The notes beneath the pieces were generated by a model. It did not search any database. It saw only the letters and a list, made by a program, of their open reading frames with translations, and was not told the DNA's origin. A DNA stretch of 39,621 nucleotides. Origin: Alphaproteobacteria bacterium. GTDB taxonomy: Bacteria; Pseudomonadota; Alphaproteobacteria; Rhizobiales; Xanthobacteraceae. Shown here piece by piece: positions 1 to 9,033 of the stretch (position 1 is the stretch's first letter; each line of letters begins with the position of its first letter). Made by a program: the position numbers and the translations under genes. The stretch covers positions 1 through 39,621 of the forward strand of contig WQYW01000031.1 in assembly GCA_009781045.1 (NCBI GenBank), in the 5' to 3' direction.

Positions 1-407
1 GCCATACCGAACGATATATTTCCGATGGAAACACAAGTCAACCGCCGCACTCCGCGCATAGGCGCGGACCAGCATTCCTCTGCCGCCTGAAGGCGGCAGT
101 CCCCAGCCGGAGGTTATGATGGGGGTGACGACGAACGAACAAAGCCGGGACGAATCAAATAGACCCCAGGAAACCTGGGAGCGGTCCCGAAGGCGGCGTT
201 GTTCTCCACCTCCTTCGGCCACACACATCAAGGAGCCAGATACGACAACGCAATGCCCGTAAGGCCCTGCGTGGGCACAGGACGGTACGACATCGGCAAC
301 TTCGTGCGCCAGCCCAGGAGGGCAGGATGTCAGGAGCCCTTCCGCAAAAGGGACGCTCCAGACGGCAGGCCGGTCCCGGCTCACTCAAGCCCTGGTGGAT
401 CTGGTCT
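1..407. other. Intergenic stretch, no gene recognised
   Basis: I see no convincing gene here. Short reading frames on both strands lack a plausible ribosome binding site or recognisable protein features. The one structured element is a perfect GC-rich inverted repeat at 80-99. The gene to the right (minus strand) ends at 408, so this is its downstream region. Confidence 0.5.
80..99. terminator. GC-rich hairpin, possible transcription terminator
   Basis: CTGCCGCC and GGCGGCAG form a perfect 8-bp stem around a TGAA tetraloop. There is no T-run after it on either strand, so it is not a textbook intrinsic terminator. It may stabilise a 3' end or stop a transcript entering from the left edge. Confidence 0.35.
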
Positions 408-1046
408 TCACCGGCCCGCACGAGTTTTCGTTGTCCTGCTCCTGGCTGGCTTTGCCTTGCCCTTCGCTGCCTTGCCCTTCACTGCCTTGCCCTTCGCTGC
501 CTTGCCCTTCACTGCCTTGGCTTTCACCGCTTTGGCTGTGGCTGGCCTGGCTTTGACTGGACTGGCTTTGACAGCTTTGGCCTTCACCGGTTTGGTCTGT
601 GACAATCCGGCTGCTGCCGAGCCAGCTCCGGCCGGTTTCGCCTTCGCGGAACGTGCGGATCTGGTCTCTGCGGATTTCTTCCCGAAGGCCGCGCCGCCAT
701 CGCCGACCTCCCCGGCATAGAGTTCGGGCTTGAAGCCGAGTACGATCCTGCCGCCGATCTCGAGCAGCGGGCGCTTGATCAGCGACGGCTGCGCGCTCAT
801 CAGTGCCAACGCCTTGTCCTCGGTCAGTCCGGTCTTGTCCGCCTCCCCCAGTTTGCGGAAGGTCATCCCGGCGCGGTTGAGCAGCGCCTCCCAGCCGACC
901 CTTTTGCTCCATTGCGCGAGCTTCGAAGGCGCAATGCCGGAGAGCCTGTAATCGTGAAAATCGTAAGCAACGCCCTGCGCCTCCAGCCAGTCGCGCGCCT
1001 TCTTCACGGTGCTGCAGTTGCGGATGCCGTACATTGTGAGGGACAC
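408..1046 (-). CDS. ArsC/Spx-family (YffB-like) reductase with Lys/Ala-rich C-terminal tail
   Basis: A 212-residue protein. Residues 5-120 look like the ArsC/Spx thioredoxin-fold family: an N-terminal YGIRNCSTVKKA motif with Cys11, and RPLLEIGGRIVLGF near residues 93-105, the family signature around the Arg-Pro loop. True ArsC reduces arsenate with glutathione or glutaredoxin, but the YffB-like branch has no firmly assigned substrate, so the activity is uncertain. From about residue 121 to the end is a low-complexity tail of Lys, Ala, Pro and Gly, including AVKGK/AAKGK pentads, resembling histone H1 or the tails of bacterial nucleoid proteins; such a tail is unusual for this family. I chose the GTG start at 1046 because AGGAG lies 8 bases upstream; the next start, ATG at 1034, is 20 bases from it. 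It is divergent from the rhomboid gene. Confidence 0.8.
   Translation of the reverse strand: MSLTMYGIRNCSTVKKARDWLEAQGVAYDFHDYRLSGIAPSKLAQWSKRVGWEALLNRAGMTFRKLGEADKTGLTEDKALALMSAQPSLIKRPLLEIGGRIVLGFKPELYAGEVGDGGAAFGKKSAETRSARSAKAKPAGAGSAAAGLSQTKPVKAKAVKASPVKARPATAKAVKAKAVKGKAAKGKAVKGKAAKGKAKPARSRTTKTRAGR
454..528. repeat. 15-bp minisatellite encoding Lys/Ala pentads
   Basis: Five near-identical 15-bp units (GCCTTGCCCTTCGCT and variants, plus strand) lie head to tail inside the 3' end of the ArsC-like gene. On the minus strand they encode alternating AVKGK and AAKGK pentads. Units differ mainly at one position (G/A), which suggests recent unit duplication. Confidence 0.8.
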
Positions 1047-1383
1047 AGCTGAAACTCCTGATTTGGGATCCTGAAAGCCCGGCTTATCCGTAACCCGGAT
1101 CTCCTTTCCTGCAACTTGAAATTTCCAGTTTTCTTCAACCCTGTCGCCGCAGCTGTGCGATGGCCGGCTTGCCGAATCCATGCGCCCGGCTTCGCGGACC
1201 TTTTTGCATCTTCGCCCCCTCCCCCCAGGCACCCAGGGCGCCTCAAAGCGCGCGGCCGACCTTTCTCCAGCCACAACCTCCCGTGGCTCAACATGTGAAC
1301 ACCCCTGCAAAAGAGGCAGCGTCCCTCCTGGCCTCGTGGGTCCGGGCTTGAAACGCCCCTTTGCCTGTGCAAAGCACAGAGCC
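1047..1383. other. Divergent intergenic region
   Basis: These 337 bases separate the divergently read ArsC-like gene and rhomboid gene and must hold both promoters. Open frames run through in several phases, but none has a supported start or recognisable protein. I see no clear operator or hairpin. Confidence 0.45.
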
Positions 1384-2937
1384 ATGCCGCTGCAAGATTT
1401 TCTGGCCCTTTCCGCCGCCTCCCTGGCCGCGATCTTCATCGCCCAGATTTTCATCCTGGGGCTTTCCCGCCTCCCCAAAGCGCGTGTCGCACTGGCGCAG
1501 TGTGCCCTCATCATCGCTCTCACCCTGGCGGGGGCGGAGTTCTTCCCCGATGTCTACGGCAGTGTCTGCCTCGCAGCGCTTGTCCTGTTGCTGGCACCCC
1601 CTCTGCTGTCGCAGCGCGCCAACCGGGCCGCGATCTGCGGGCACCATGTCAGCGCCGCGCGCTGGATGCGCCTTGCCGCAGTGCTGCGCCCCACCGCCCT
1701 GATGCGCGCCGATGCCGCCATCCTGGCGGCGCGCTGCACCCCCACCGCGGCGCAATGGGTCGCAGCGCTGGAGCGCATCCGCGCCGCGGATCCCGATCAG
1801 CGCGCACATATCGCACTCGAGAAGCAGCTGGCCGTCCATGACTGGCGCGGCGTGGTCCGCACCCTCGACGCCATGTCACCCGGGATGTTCTCTGTTTCGG
1901 CGCTGGTTGCCATCCGCGCCTTCGGCGAGACCGGCGCCACCGATCGCATGATCCTGTCTTTCCTCCCTTGCGGTGAACCCGGCTTCCCCCCGCAATTGCG
2001 CCAACTCGCCCAGGTCCTGGTGCTGGCCTTCTGCGGCCGCGTCGATGCCGTCCGGCGCGCCCTCCATAACCAGGCCCGCGACTTTACTCCGGCGTGGAAA
2101 CTGCTCTGGACGGCAACCGCATTGCAGGCCGCCAGCCGCGGCGACGAGGCCGAGCGGCTGCTGGCAACGCCCTCCTCTCTCACGGCCGCCGAACAGACCG
2201 CCCTCGACTGGCGCGCCGCCCACCCCGCCCCGCCTGCAACCCTGTTGAGCGCAGCGACACGACAACTGCTTGCCGATCTCGAGGCGGAGACGGTCGAGCA
2301 GACCACGCCGCAGCCGAAGCTGTGGCGGGCCGCCCCCCTGACCCTGCTCCTCATCGCCGGCAATCTCGCCTTCTTCGCTCTTGAAGTCTGGACCGGCGAT
2401 CCCGAGAGCACCGACACTCTGTTCGCGCTGGGGGCGCTGTGGCCCGATGCCGTCATCGCCGACCATCAATGGTGGCGGCTCGTCACCGCGATGTTTCTGC
2501 ACGCCGGCCTCCTGCATCTGTTGTCCAATATCATGGCCCTGTGGATCCTCGGCAGGCTGGTTGAGAACAGTATGGGCTGGTTGCGGACGCTTCTGATCTA
2601 TGGTCTGGGCGGGCTGGCCTCGATGGCCGGCGTGCTGGCAATGATGCAGCTTGCCATCATTGAGCCCAACCTCCTGGTCGGCGCGTCAGGTGCAATCTTT
2701 GCCCTTTTCGGTGCCATCGCGACGACACGAATTGCCGACTATCTGCACAGCCGCAGTCTGGCCGGTCGGCGGGATCTGCTGATGGTTGTCGCCATCCTCA
2801 CCATCCAGTTCACCGTCGATATCATCGCCCCGCAGGTGAGCTTCCTCGCCCACGGACTTGGCTTTGCCGCCGGTGTGCTGCTTGCCGTCATCCTGCGCAC
2901 GCGGGGGCGCAGCCACGATGCCGGTGCCATCGGCTGA
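1384..2937 (+). CDS. Rhomboid family intramembrane serine protease
   Basis: A 517-residue multi-pass membrane protein. A hydrophobic N-terminal segment and small helices (residues 1-75) precede a soluble alpha-helical region of about 240 residues. The C-terminal rhomboid domain follows (about residues 320-510). It contains the HLLSN motif of TM2, GASGAIFALFG with the likely catalytic Ser435, and a His490 in FLAHGLGFAAG, giving the Ser-His dyad typical of rhomboids, which cut transmembrane substrates within the membrane. The long N-terminal half is unlike simple six-helix rhomboids and may bind substrate or regulate. I chose ATG 1384, where the hydrophobic sequence begins; no strong Shine-Dalgarno is visible, and the frame stays open upstream to 1180. 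The gene is convergent with the dihydroorotase gene, 36 bases away. Confidence 0.88.
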   Translation: MPLQDFLALSAASLAAIFIAQIFILGLSRLPKARVALAQCALIIALTLAGAEFFPDVYGSVCLAALVLLLAPPLLSQRANRAAICGHHVSAARWMRLAAVLRPTALMRADAAILAARCTPTAAQWVAALERIRAADPDQRAHIALEKQLAVHDWRGVVRTLDAMSPGMFSVSALVAIRAFGETGATDRMILSFLPCGEPGFPPQLRQLAQVLVLAFCGRVDAVRRALHNQARDFTPAWKLLWTATALQAASRGDEAERLLATPSSLTAAEQTALDWRAAHPAPPATLLSAATRQLLADLEAETVEQTTPQPKLWRAAPLTLLLIAGNLAFFALEVWTGDPESTDTLFALGALWPDAVIADHQWWRLVTAMFLHAGLLHLLSNIMALWILGRLVENSMGWLRTLLIYGLGGLASMAGVLAMMQLAIIEPNLLVGASGAIFALFGAIATTRIADYLHSRSLAGRRDLLMVVAILTIQFTVDIIAPQVSFLAHGLGFAAGVLLAVILRTRGRSHDAGAIG

Positions 2938-2973
2938 GCCCCCCAAGCCCGGTCCCGCCCGGCCGGTTGGATG

Positions 2974-4308
2974 TCAGCGCGCCAGCGCCTCCTGAAAGCG
3001 CAGCGCTTCGCCCTGTGACGGGGTTTCTACTTCGCCCTGCCACATCACGCGCCGGCCCCGCACGAAAGTGCCCACCGGCCAGCCGGTCACGCGCATCCCG
3101 TCATAGGGCGTCCAGCCCGCGCGCGAAGCGATCCAGCGGTTGGTAATGGTCTCGCTGCGCTTCATGTCGACCACGGTGAGATCGGCATCATAGCCGGCCG
3201 CGATGCGGCCCTTGGCGGCGATGTTGAACAGCCGCGCCGGTCCGGCGCTGGTCAGATCGACGAAACGCGCCAGCGACAGGCGGCCGGCATTGACGTGATC
3301 GAGCATCACCGGCACCAGCGTCTGCACCCCCGTCATCCCCGAGGGCGAGGCGGGATAGGCTCTGGCTTTCTCCTCCAGCGTGTGCGGCGCGTGGTCCGAT
3401 CCCAGCACATCGACGATGCCGTCCCGCACGCCGCGCCACAGGCCCTCGCGATGGGCGATGCTGCGCACCGGAGGGTTCATCTGCGCCAGTGTACCGAGCC
3501 GCTCATAGCATTCGGGCGCCGCCAGAGTGAGGTGATGAGGCGTCACCTCGCAGGACACCAGGTCCTTATGCGCCGCAAGCAGCGGGATCTCCTCTGTGGT
3601 CGAGACATGCAGGATGTGAATGCGTTTGCCGCTTTCCCGCGCCAGCCGGATCAGCCGCTCGGTGGCCCTGAGCGCCACCAATTCATCGCGCCACAGCGGG
3701 TGCGAGCGTGCGTCGCCCTCGACCCGGAGCGCCTTGCGCTGGTTGAGGCGGTATTCGTCCTCGGCATGAAACGCCGCCCGGCGCCCGATGGCCTGAAAGA
3801 TGCGCCGCAGACTGTCATCGTCCTCGACCAGCAGGTCCCCGGTGGAGGAGCCGATGAACACCTTGACCCCGGCACAACCGGCCTGGCGCTCAAGTTCTGC
3901 CAGTTCGCCGACATTGGCGCGGGTGGCACCGACATAGAACGCGAAATCACAATGCATGCGATGGCGGCCAAGCGCCACCTTGGCGGCGATGTCGGCCTCC
4001 GTCACCGTCGTCGGCGTGGTGTTGGGCATCTCAAACACCGCCGTGACCCCGCCGAGCACAGCGCCCCGCGAGCCGGTTTCAAGATCCTCTTTATGCGTCA
4101 GCCCGGGCTCGCGGAAATGCACCTGGCTGTCGATGACGCCGGGAAGGATGTGCAGGCCCCTGCAATCGATGACCTCGCCCGCGCCCTGCGCATCGAAACT
4201 GCCCAGCGCCGCAATACGTCCGTCGCGAATCGCAATATCCCGCTCGCCCTCGCCGTCCTGGTTGACGACCGTGCCGGATTTGAGAATCGTATCAAACCGC
4301 TCGCTCAT
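2974..4308 (-). CDS. pyrC: Dihydroorotase-type amidohydrolase
   Basis: A 444-residue amidohydrolase of the dihydroorotase/allantoinase superfamily (COG0044). Dihydroorotase cyclises carbamoyl-aspartate in pyrimidine synthesis. Visible motifs are VIDSQVHFREPG (residues 58-69), MPNTTPT, GVKVFIGSSTG, EVTPHHLTL and LGSDHAPHTLEEKA, ending in an amidohydrolase C-terminal strand region. In classical dihydroorotases the first motif is Asp-x-His-x-His; here the first His is Gln62 and only His64 is kept. As I recall, this variant is common in alphaproteobacterial homologues, so a related hydrolase or non-catalytic subunit cannot be excluded. ATG 4308 is supported by GGGAGGAG 8 bases upstream. No other pyrimidine gene is adjacent. 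Confidence 0.85.
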   Translation of the reverse strand: MSERFDTILKSGTVVNQDGEGERDIAIRDGRIAALGSFDAQGAGEVIDCRGLHILPGVIDSQVHFREPGLTHKEDLETGSRGAVLGGVTAVFEMPNTTPTTVTEADIAAKVALGRHRMHCDFAFYVGATRANVGELAELERQAGCAGVKVFIGSSTGDLLVEDDDSLRRIFQAIGRRAAFHAEDEYRLNQRKALRVEGDARSHPLWRDELVALRATERLIRLARESGKRIHILHVSTTEEIPLLAAHKDLVSCEVTPHHLTLAAPECYERLGTLAQMNPPVRSIAHREGLWRGVRDGIVDVLGSDHAPHTLEEKARAYPASPSGMTGVQTLVPVMLDHVNAGRLSLARFVDLTSAGPARLFNIAAKGRIAAGYDADLTVVDMKRSETITNRWIASRAGWTPYDGMRVTGWPVGTFVRGRRVMWQGEVETPSQGEALRFQEALAR

Positions 4309-5162
4309 TTCTGTCGCTCCTCCCGGCCTCATCCGACTCGCGGGCTGTCGCCCCCCTGGAGCCCGCGGTCTACCACACAAAGCTGCAAGCCAACCCTGTC
4401 CTTTGATCTCCGATCATCGCCGCTGATCTCCCCGGGATAACAGCCAGGATCCCCCTCCACCCGGCAGTTGTCCTCCTTTCCTGCCACGCGACCGTCCGCC
4501 ACGCTGTGGCCGATCCGCTGGCGGTCAAGGCCGCTCGTCTCCGCACCGTCGATACCACGCTCCACGGCATCCGGTGCGACGCAATTGCGCACTGGAAAGC
4601 GGTGTGGCGACCGCCGGACTGGCGCAGGCCCGCCTGCCCTGGGCAGGCCACCGCAGCGCGCACGCCCTGCCGCGTTGCTCCGGCGACAGCGCACGGACAT
4701 GTGCGCTCTCCATCCTCGCGCTGCCCCCTCCCTGGATGGCGCCGCAGACAGGACCCGGCTTCTCCGCGACACCTGTTCCGGGTCCCCATCGCCGACGGTG
4801 CCGGCCCTCGTCCCTGCCCTCTCACCGCGATCCGGATTGCTCGCGCTTGACCACAGAGCTGCGATATCGGAGATTTGAACACTCCGCTCAGCCGCTGCTT
4901 CACCCCTCAGGCGATCCTTCTTCCAACTTCGGTGCCGACAAAACCTGGGATCCTGACATTGAGCCTGCCCGATCGATGCGATTGCCGCATCTGAAAGGTC
5001 GAGTCCCATTGCCGCATCCGCTCCATCCGATCACCGACGCCGACCCATCCGCAAGCGAAATCCCCTTTCGCGAGGAGGGCCCCGGCCCAATGTCTGCGAA
5101 ATCTGCTGCCTCCTGTCTATCGATCCGCCCTGCTCCTTCTTCTCTCCACGGCAAGACTTCCC
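4309..5162. other. Long intergenic region between dihydroorotase and Sel1 genes
   Basis: About 850 bases lie between two divergent genes. Several frames are open on both strands, up to 226-248 codons, but their translations are rich in Arg, Pro, Ser and Cys without hydrophobic patterning or recognisable motifs, as expected for chance frames in GC-rich DNA. A short direct repeat of TGATCTCC occurs near 4406-4432. Both promoters must lie here. I cannot identify any RNA gene. Confidence 0.45.
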
Positions 5163-7589
5163 ATGAGACATCTTCCCCTGAGACATCTTCTTTCCGCGTT
5201 CGCGCTCGTGCTTTTCCTGGCGTCACCGGTTTTCGCCCAGACCCCATCCGCACCAGCCAGCGAACCGCCTGCTGCCAGGGAATTCCTTCTCAACCTCAAG
5301 GCGGCACAGCGTGGGGATAGCGAAGCGCAGAACAATGTCGGCGAGGCCTATCGCGATGGTGAGGGCGTGCCTGAGGACGATGCCGAAGCGGTGCTCTGGT
5401 TCCGCAAAGCGGCAGAACAGGGTGACGCCGACGCCCAGCTCAATCTCGCCTCGATGTACGACCAGGGCCGGGGTGTCGCCCAGAGCGATGCCGAAGCCAT
5501 GAAATGGTACCGCAAGGCCGCAGACCAGGGAGAGGCCACGGCCCAGTTCAATCTTGCTCTGATGTATGACCAGGGCCAGGGCGTCCCCAGAGACCCGGCC
5601 GAAGCTGCGAAATGGTACCGCAAGGCCGCAGACCAGGGCGGCGCCGAAGCCCAGCTTAATCTCGCTGTGATGTATGAGATGGGCGAGGGCGTGGCAAAAG
5701 ACCCAGCCGAGGCTGTGAAATGGTTCCGCAAAGCCGCAGACCAGGGGGGCGCCAACGCCCAGTTCAGTCTCGCTCTGATGTATGACGACGGCCAGGGTGT
5801 CGCCCAAAGCGCCGCCGAGGCCGCAAAATGGTTCCGCAAGGCTGCAGACCAGGGACACGCCAAGGCCCAGTTCAATCTCGCTCTGATGTATGACATGGGC
5901 GAGGGCCTGGCAAAAGACCCTGCCGAGGCTGTGAAATGGTACCGCAGGTCTGCCGACCAGGGAAACGCCGGGGCCCAGCTCAATCTCGGGGTGATGTATT
6001 ATCAGGGCACCGGGGTCGCACAGGACACGGCAACGGCGATGCTGTGGTTGCGCAAGGCGGCCGATCAGGGAGACGCCACCGCCCGGTCCAATCTCGCCAT
6101 CCTTGCCGCGCAAAGCGCGCCTGGCGGGGCCAGCCGCGAACCGGGAAAGTTCTTCAGGGCCATCGCCGATCTGCTGCGCGAGCGGACATCCGCTCCACGC
6201 GACGAGGCCGGTCTGCGCAACAAGGCCGAAAACGGCGACGTCGATGCCCGGATTGAACTCGCAAAAATGTACCGCGATGGCCGCGGTGTGGAGCGCGACC
6301 CGGCGCAGGCCGTGCTGTGGCTGCGCAAAGCGGCCGATCAGGGCTCGGCCCGCGCCCAGGCCATGCTTGGCTTCATGTATGATGCCGGTACCGACATCGC
6401 CAAAGACGATGCACAGGCAGTGTTCTGGTACAAAAAGGCCGCCGACCAGGGCGACGCCGAAGCGCAGACCAATCTCGGAGTCAAATACGCCGACGGCGAG
6501 GGCACGCCAAAGGACGAGGCCCTGGCGGTCGCTCTCTACCGCAAGGCCGCTTCGCGCGGGATCGCGGTGGCCGGGAACAATCTCGGTTTCATGTATGAGA
6601 ATGGCCGCGGAGTCGCACAGGACGATGTCGCCGCCGTCACCTGGTACCGCAACGCCGCAGAGCAGGGCTATGCCCGGGCTCAGTCCAATCTCGGCTACAT
6701 GTATGAAGCCGGCCGCGGCGTCGAGAAGGACAATGCGCAGGCGGTGCTCTGGTACAAAAAATCCGTCGCGCAGAATTTCGCGCAAGCACAGACCCGTCTC
6801 GCCCGCATGTATGCCCGCGGCCTCGGTGTTGCGCAGGACCCTGCTGAGGCGGCGCTCCTGTTTCGCAAGGCCGCCGAGCAGGGCTATGCCGAGGGCCAGC
6901 TCGGTCTCGGCACCCTCTATCACGACGGCCGCGGCGTCCCGCAGGACGATCGCCAGGCCGCAGAGTGGTGGCGCCAGGCCGCCGAACAGGGCGAAGCCCG
7001 CGCCCAGTTCAATCTCGCCGTGATGTCCCAGGAGGGGCGCGGCGTCGCCCAGGATGCGGGCGAAGCCGTGAAATGGTTCCGCAAGGCCGCCGACCAGGGC
7101 CACGCCGAGGCCCAGTACCATCTCGCCTTGATGTATCGATCGGGTTCGGGCGTCGCCCGCGACCCTGCCCAATTCCTCGCCTGGCTGCGCCAGGCGGCAG
7201 ATCAGGGCGCATCCGATGCACAGCACACGCTTGGCATTCTGTTTCGCGATGGCGACGGTGTCTCGCGCGATGATGTGCAGGCCCTGTCCTGGTTGCGCAG
7301 AGCCGCCGAACACGGCCACGCACCGAGCCAGGTCGATCTTGGCCTGCTCTGCGAGACAGGGCGCGCCCTCCCCCGGGATGACGCAGAGGCCGTCGCCTGG
7401 TACCAGAAGGCAGCGGACCAGGGGGACCCGTCGGGGCAGAGTCATCTCGGCCTGATGTACCGGGACGGCCGCGGGATTGCCCGCAACCTCGCGCGCGCCG
7501 TGGGGCTGTTGCGCAAGGCCGCCGTGCAGGGCAACGCCGAGGCCATCGATGCGCTGGCCAGGATCGAGGAGGGCGGTGCCGACAAGTAA
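5163..7589 (+). CDS. Exported Sel1-like repeat protein (19 repeats)
   Basis: An 808-residue protein. Residues 1-26 form a signal peptide (positive start, hydrophobic core, Ala-x-Ala-type site in PVFAQ). After a short Pro/Ala linker I count 19 Sel1 repeats of exactly 36 residues, consensus AQxNLAxMYxxGxGVxxD with AxxWxRKAADQGxAx. They fall into a block of 7 and a block of 12, separated by a non-repeat spacer of about 55 residues (roughly 306-360). Sel1 repeats fold as alpha-alpha solenoids that scaffold protein complexes; exported ones occur in exopolysaccharide regulation and host interaction. There is no transmembrane segment after the signal, so it is likely periplasmic or secreted. Repeats 2-7 are very alike at DNA level, suggesting recent internal duplication. 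No partner is evident nearby. Confidence 0.92.
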   Translation: MRHLPLRHLLSAFALVLFLASPVFAQTPSAPASEPPAAREFLLNLKAAQRGDSEAQNNVGEAYRDGEGVPEDDAEAVLWFRKAAEQGDADAQLNLASMYDQGRGVAQSDAEAMKWYRKAADQGEATAQFNLALMYDQGQGVPRDPAEAAKWYRKAADQGGAEAQLNLAVMYEMGEGVAKDPAEAVKWFRKAADQGGANAQFSLALMYDDGQGVAQSAAEAAKWFRKAADQGHAKAQFNLALMYDMGEGLAKDPAEAVKWYRRSADQGNAGAQLNLGVMYYQGTGVAQDTATAMLWLRKAADQGDATARSNLAILAAQSAPGGASREPGKFFRAIADLLRERTSAPRDEAGLRNKAENGDVDARIELAKMYRDGRGVERDPAQAVLWLRKAADQGSARAQAMLGFMYDAGTDIAKDDAQAVFWYKKAADQGDAEAQTNLGVKYADGEGTPKDEALAVALYRKAASRGIAVAGNNLGFMYENGRGVAQDDVAAVTWYRNAAEQGYARAQSNLGYMYEAGRGVEKDNAQAVLWYKKSVAQNFAQAQTRLARMYARGLGVAQDPAEAALLFRKAAEQGYAEGQLGLGTLYHDGRGVPQDDRQAAEWWRQAAEQGEARAQFNLAVMSQEGRGVAQDAGEAVKWFRKAADQGHAEAQYHLALMYRSGSGVARDPAQFLAWLRQAADQGASDAQHTLGILFRDGDGVSRDDVQALSWLRRAAEHGHAPSQVDLGLLCETGRALPRDDAEAVAWYQKAADQGDPSGQSHLGLMYRDGRGIARNLARAVGLLRKAAVQGNAEAIDALARIEEGGADK

Positions 7590-7665
7590 GGCGCCGTTCC
7601 GCCGGCAGCTTGCCTGTTCCACCCTCGCGCCTCGCCGGCGGCCCGGAGCGTTTCCTGGTGGCCTC

Positions 7666-8247
7666 TTACGAATTCCGCTTCATCGCCCGCTCGATCCGGC
7701 GATCCGGCACAACCCACATCAGGGCGACGACAGCGTAAAAGCCCCCGGCAACCCAGGGGGCAAACAGCGCCGTCACCATCCCGATCGCGTAGAGAACCAG
7801 GGAGGCCTTGCCCTTGACATCGCGCCCCAGCGCATGGGCAAGCACAGTCTGCCGTCCATGGAGCCGGATAATGGCACGCTGCAGCAGAAAATAGGCGATC
7901 GCGGGCATGAGCAGCGCCAGCCCATACACCGCCGTGGGCACCCGGGCAAAATTGTTCTGGCCCATCCACCCGGTTGCAAACGGAATCAGCGAAAGCCAGA
8001 ACAGCAGATGGATGTTGGACCACAATGTCAGGCCGTCCACGGCGGCACTGGCATGCATCAGGTGGTGATGGTTGTTCCAGTAAATTGCAATATATGTGAA
8101 GCTGAGAATATAGCTGAGAAAAACCGGGATCAGCGGTACCAGGTCTGCAGGTTCCGCGCCATGCGGGACCCTCAGCTCGAGCACCATGATGGTAATGAGG
8201 ATGGCAATCACTCCGTCACTGAAAGCGTTCAGTCGCTCTGGCTTCAT
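7666..8247 (-). CDS. TMEM175 (DUF1211) family potassium channel
   Basis: A 193-residue integral membrane protein with about six hydrophobic helices. The N-terminal RLNAFSDGVIAI (residues 5-16) carries the Phe-Ser-Asp signature of TMEM175/DUF1211 proteins, which lines the pore in the family and defines its potassium selectivity. Bacterial members are single-repeat subunits that assemble as tetramers. A His cluster (NNHHHLMHAS) follows the second helix, as commonly seen. The start ATG 8247 places the FSD motif at residues 9-11 as expected, with only a weak ribosome binding site. The gene is convergent with the Sel1 gene. Confidence 0.9.
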   Translation of the reverse strand: MKPERLNAFSDGVIAILITIMVLELRVPHGAEPADLVPLIPVFLSYILSFTYIAIYWNNHHHLMHASAAVDGLTLWSNIHLLFWLSLIPFATGWMGQNNFARVPTAVYGLALLMPAIAYFLLQRAIIRLHGRQTVLAHALGRDVKGKASLVLYAIGMVTALFAPWVAGGFYAVVALMWVVPDRRIERAMKRNS

Positions 8248-8258
8248 GTCCGCTGCTT

Positions 8259-8444
8259 TCAATTGGCCGCGATGTTTCCCGAAACGCCGGTCGAAATAGG
8301 CCGGACCAGGCTCGCCTTGAACCTGCCGTCCTCCGCCTCCGATTGCGAAAGCGTGACGCTGCATCCGTTTTGCCGGCACACCAGCCGACCCGTCGCCACC
8401 GCCGGTGTCGTCGTCCCGGGATAGCAGGCTTTGATGACGGCCAT
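8259..8444 (-). CDS. Doubtful small ORF, hypothetical
   Basis: A 61-codon frame immediately upstream of the TMEM175 gene on the same strand, 11 bases away. The translation has two Cys in LVCRQNGCSVTL but no signal peptide, membrane segment or known motif. No clear Shine-Dalgarno precedes ATG 8444. It could be a real short gene co-transcribed with the channel, or just leader sequence. I do not recognise it. Confidence 0.2.
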   Translation of the reverse strand: MAVIKACYPGTTTPAVATGRLVCRQNGCSVTLSQSEAEDGRFKASLVRPISTGVSGNIAAN

Positions 8445-8447
8445 CAC

Positions 8448-9033
8448 ACCCCGCGAGGCGCGCAGATCAGGAAAACCGGGGATTGGCGACCGCCACCTCC
8501 CACTTTCTGTGGAAACCGCGCGACCGGGTGGCGAGCCGGCAGTCGCTCAACGACACCGGCTGTACAAAGGCCGCATCCTGCATCCTGAGCTGAAGCGTTC
8601 TGTCACCGGCAGCTGCGGGCATGTGAAGGAACTTGTGAGGCCCTGATCGCGGTCGTTTCTGCGCAGGGTCATCGCTTCGCCTGACCGTGGTTGGAAAGAA
8701 TCGGATCCGGTCTTGGGACGACTGTCGTTTCTTTTTTCGGGAACAGGCATTGCGCCCGACCCGGCGTGTCGTTCTGTCGCAGGTCGCAGAACGGATTTCC
8801 AACCGCGCGGCCCGCATGACTCCCCGGGTCCGCAGCAAGGGAGGACATGGCCATCGGCAACGGCAGGCGCGCCCGCGCCGAGAGGCGCGGGTCACCGATC
8901 CACCCTCCTTATGCTCCAGGGCGCGGCGCTCCCCCTCGCGTCTTGCCGGGTCTTGTCGTTGCGCGGTCGCGGCCTTAGGTTTCAGACGACGGCGCAAGAC
9001 AGGTTCGATCCGGCCCGGATCGCGAGGAAGTCG
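8448..9033. other. Intergenic region upstream of the ygfZ operon
   Basis: Nearly 600 bases without a supported gene. A 43-codon frame at 8847-8978 (+) has GGGAGG only two bases from its ATG, which is poor spacing, and an Arg/Pro-rich translation, so I do not call it. The promoter for the four-gene operon that follows should lie here. No operator like those upstream of nadA was seen. Confidence 0.4.

Noticed and set aside
4574..5320. A 248-codon plus-strand frame in the long gap before the Sel1 gene
   Set aside because: No ribosome binding site, Arg/Pro/Ser-rich composition, and it overlaps the Sel1 gene start in another frame.
5223..7622. A 799-codon minus-strand open frame covering the Sel1 gene
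   Set aside because: It is an antisense shadow created by periodic repeats and GC-rich codon use; the plus strand encodes clear Sel1 repeats with a signal peptide.
8655..8740. Possible further repeat copy (CGTTTCTGCGCAGGGTC and TGACCG)
   Set aside because: Only two short blocks match and the later blocks are missing; it is not distinguishable from chance.
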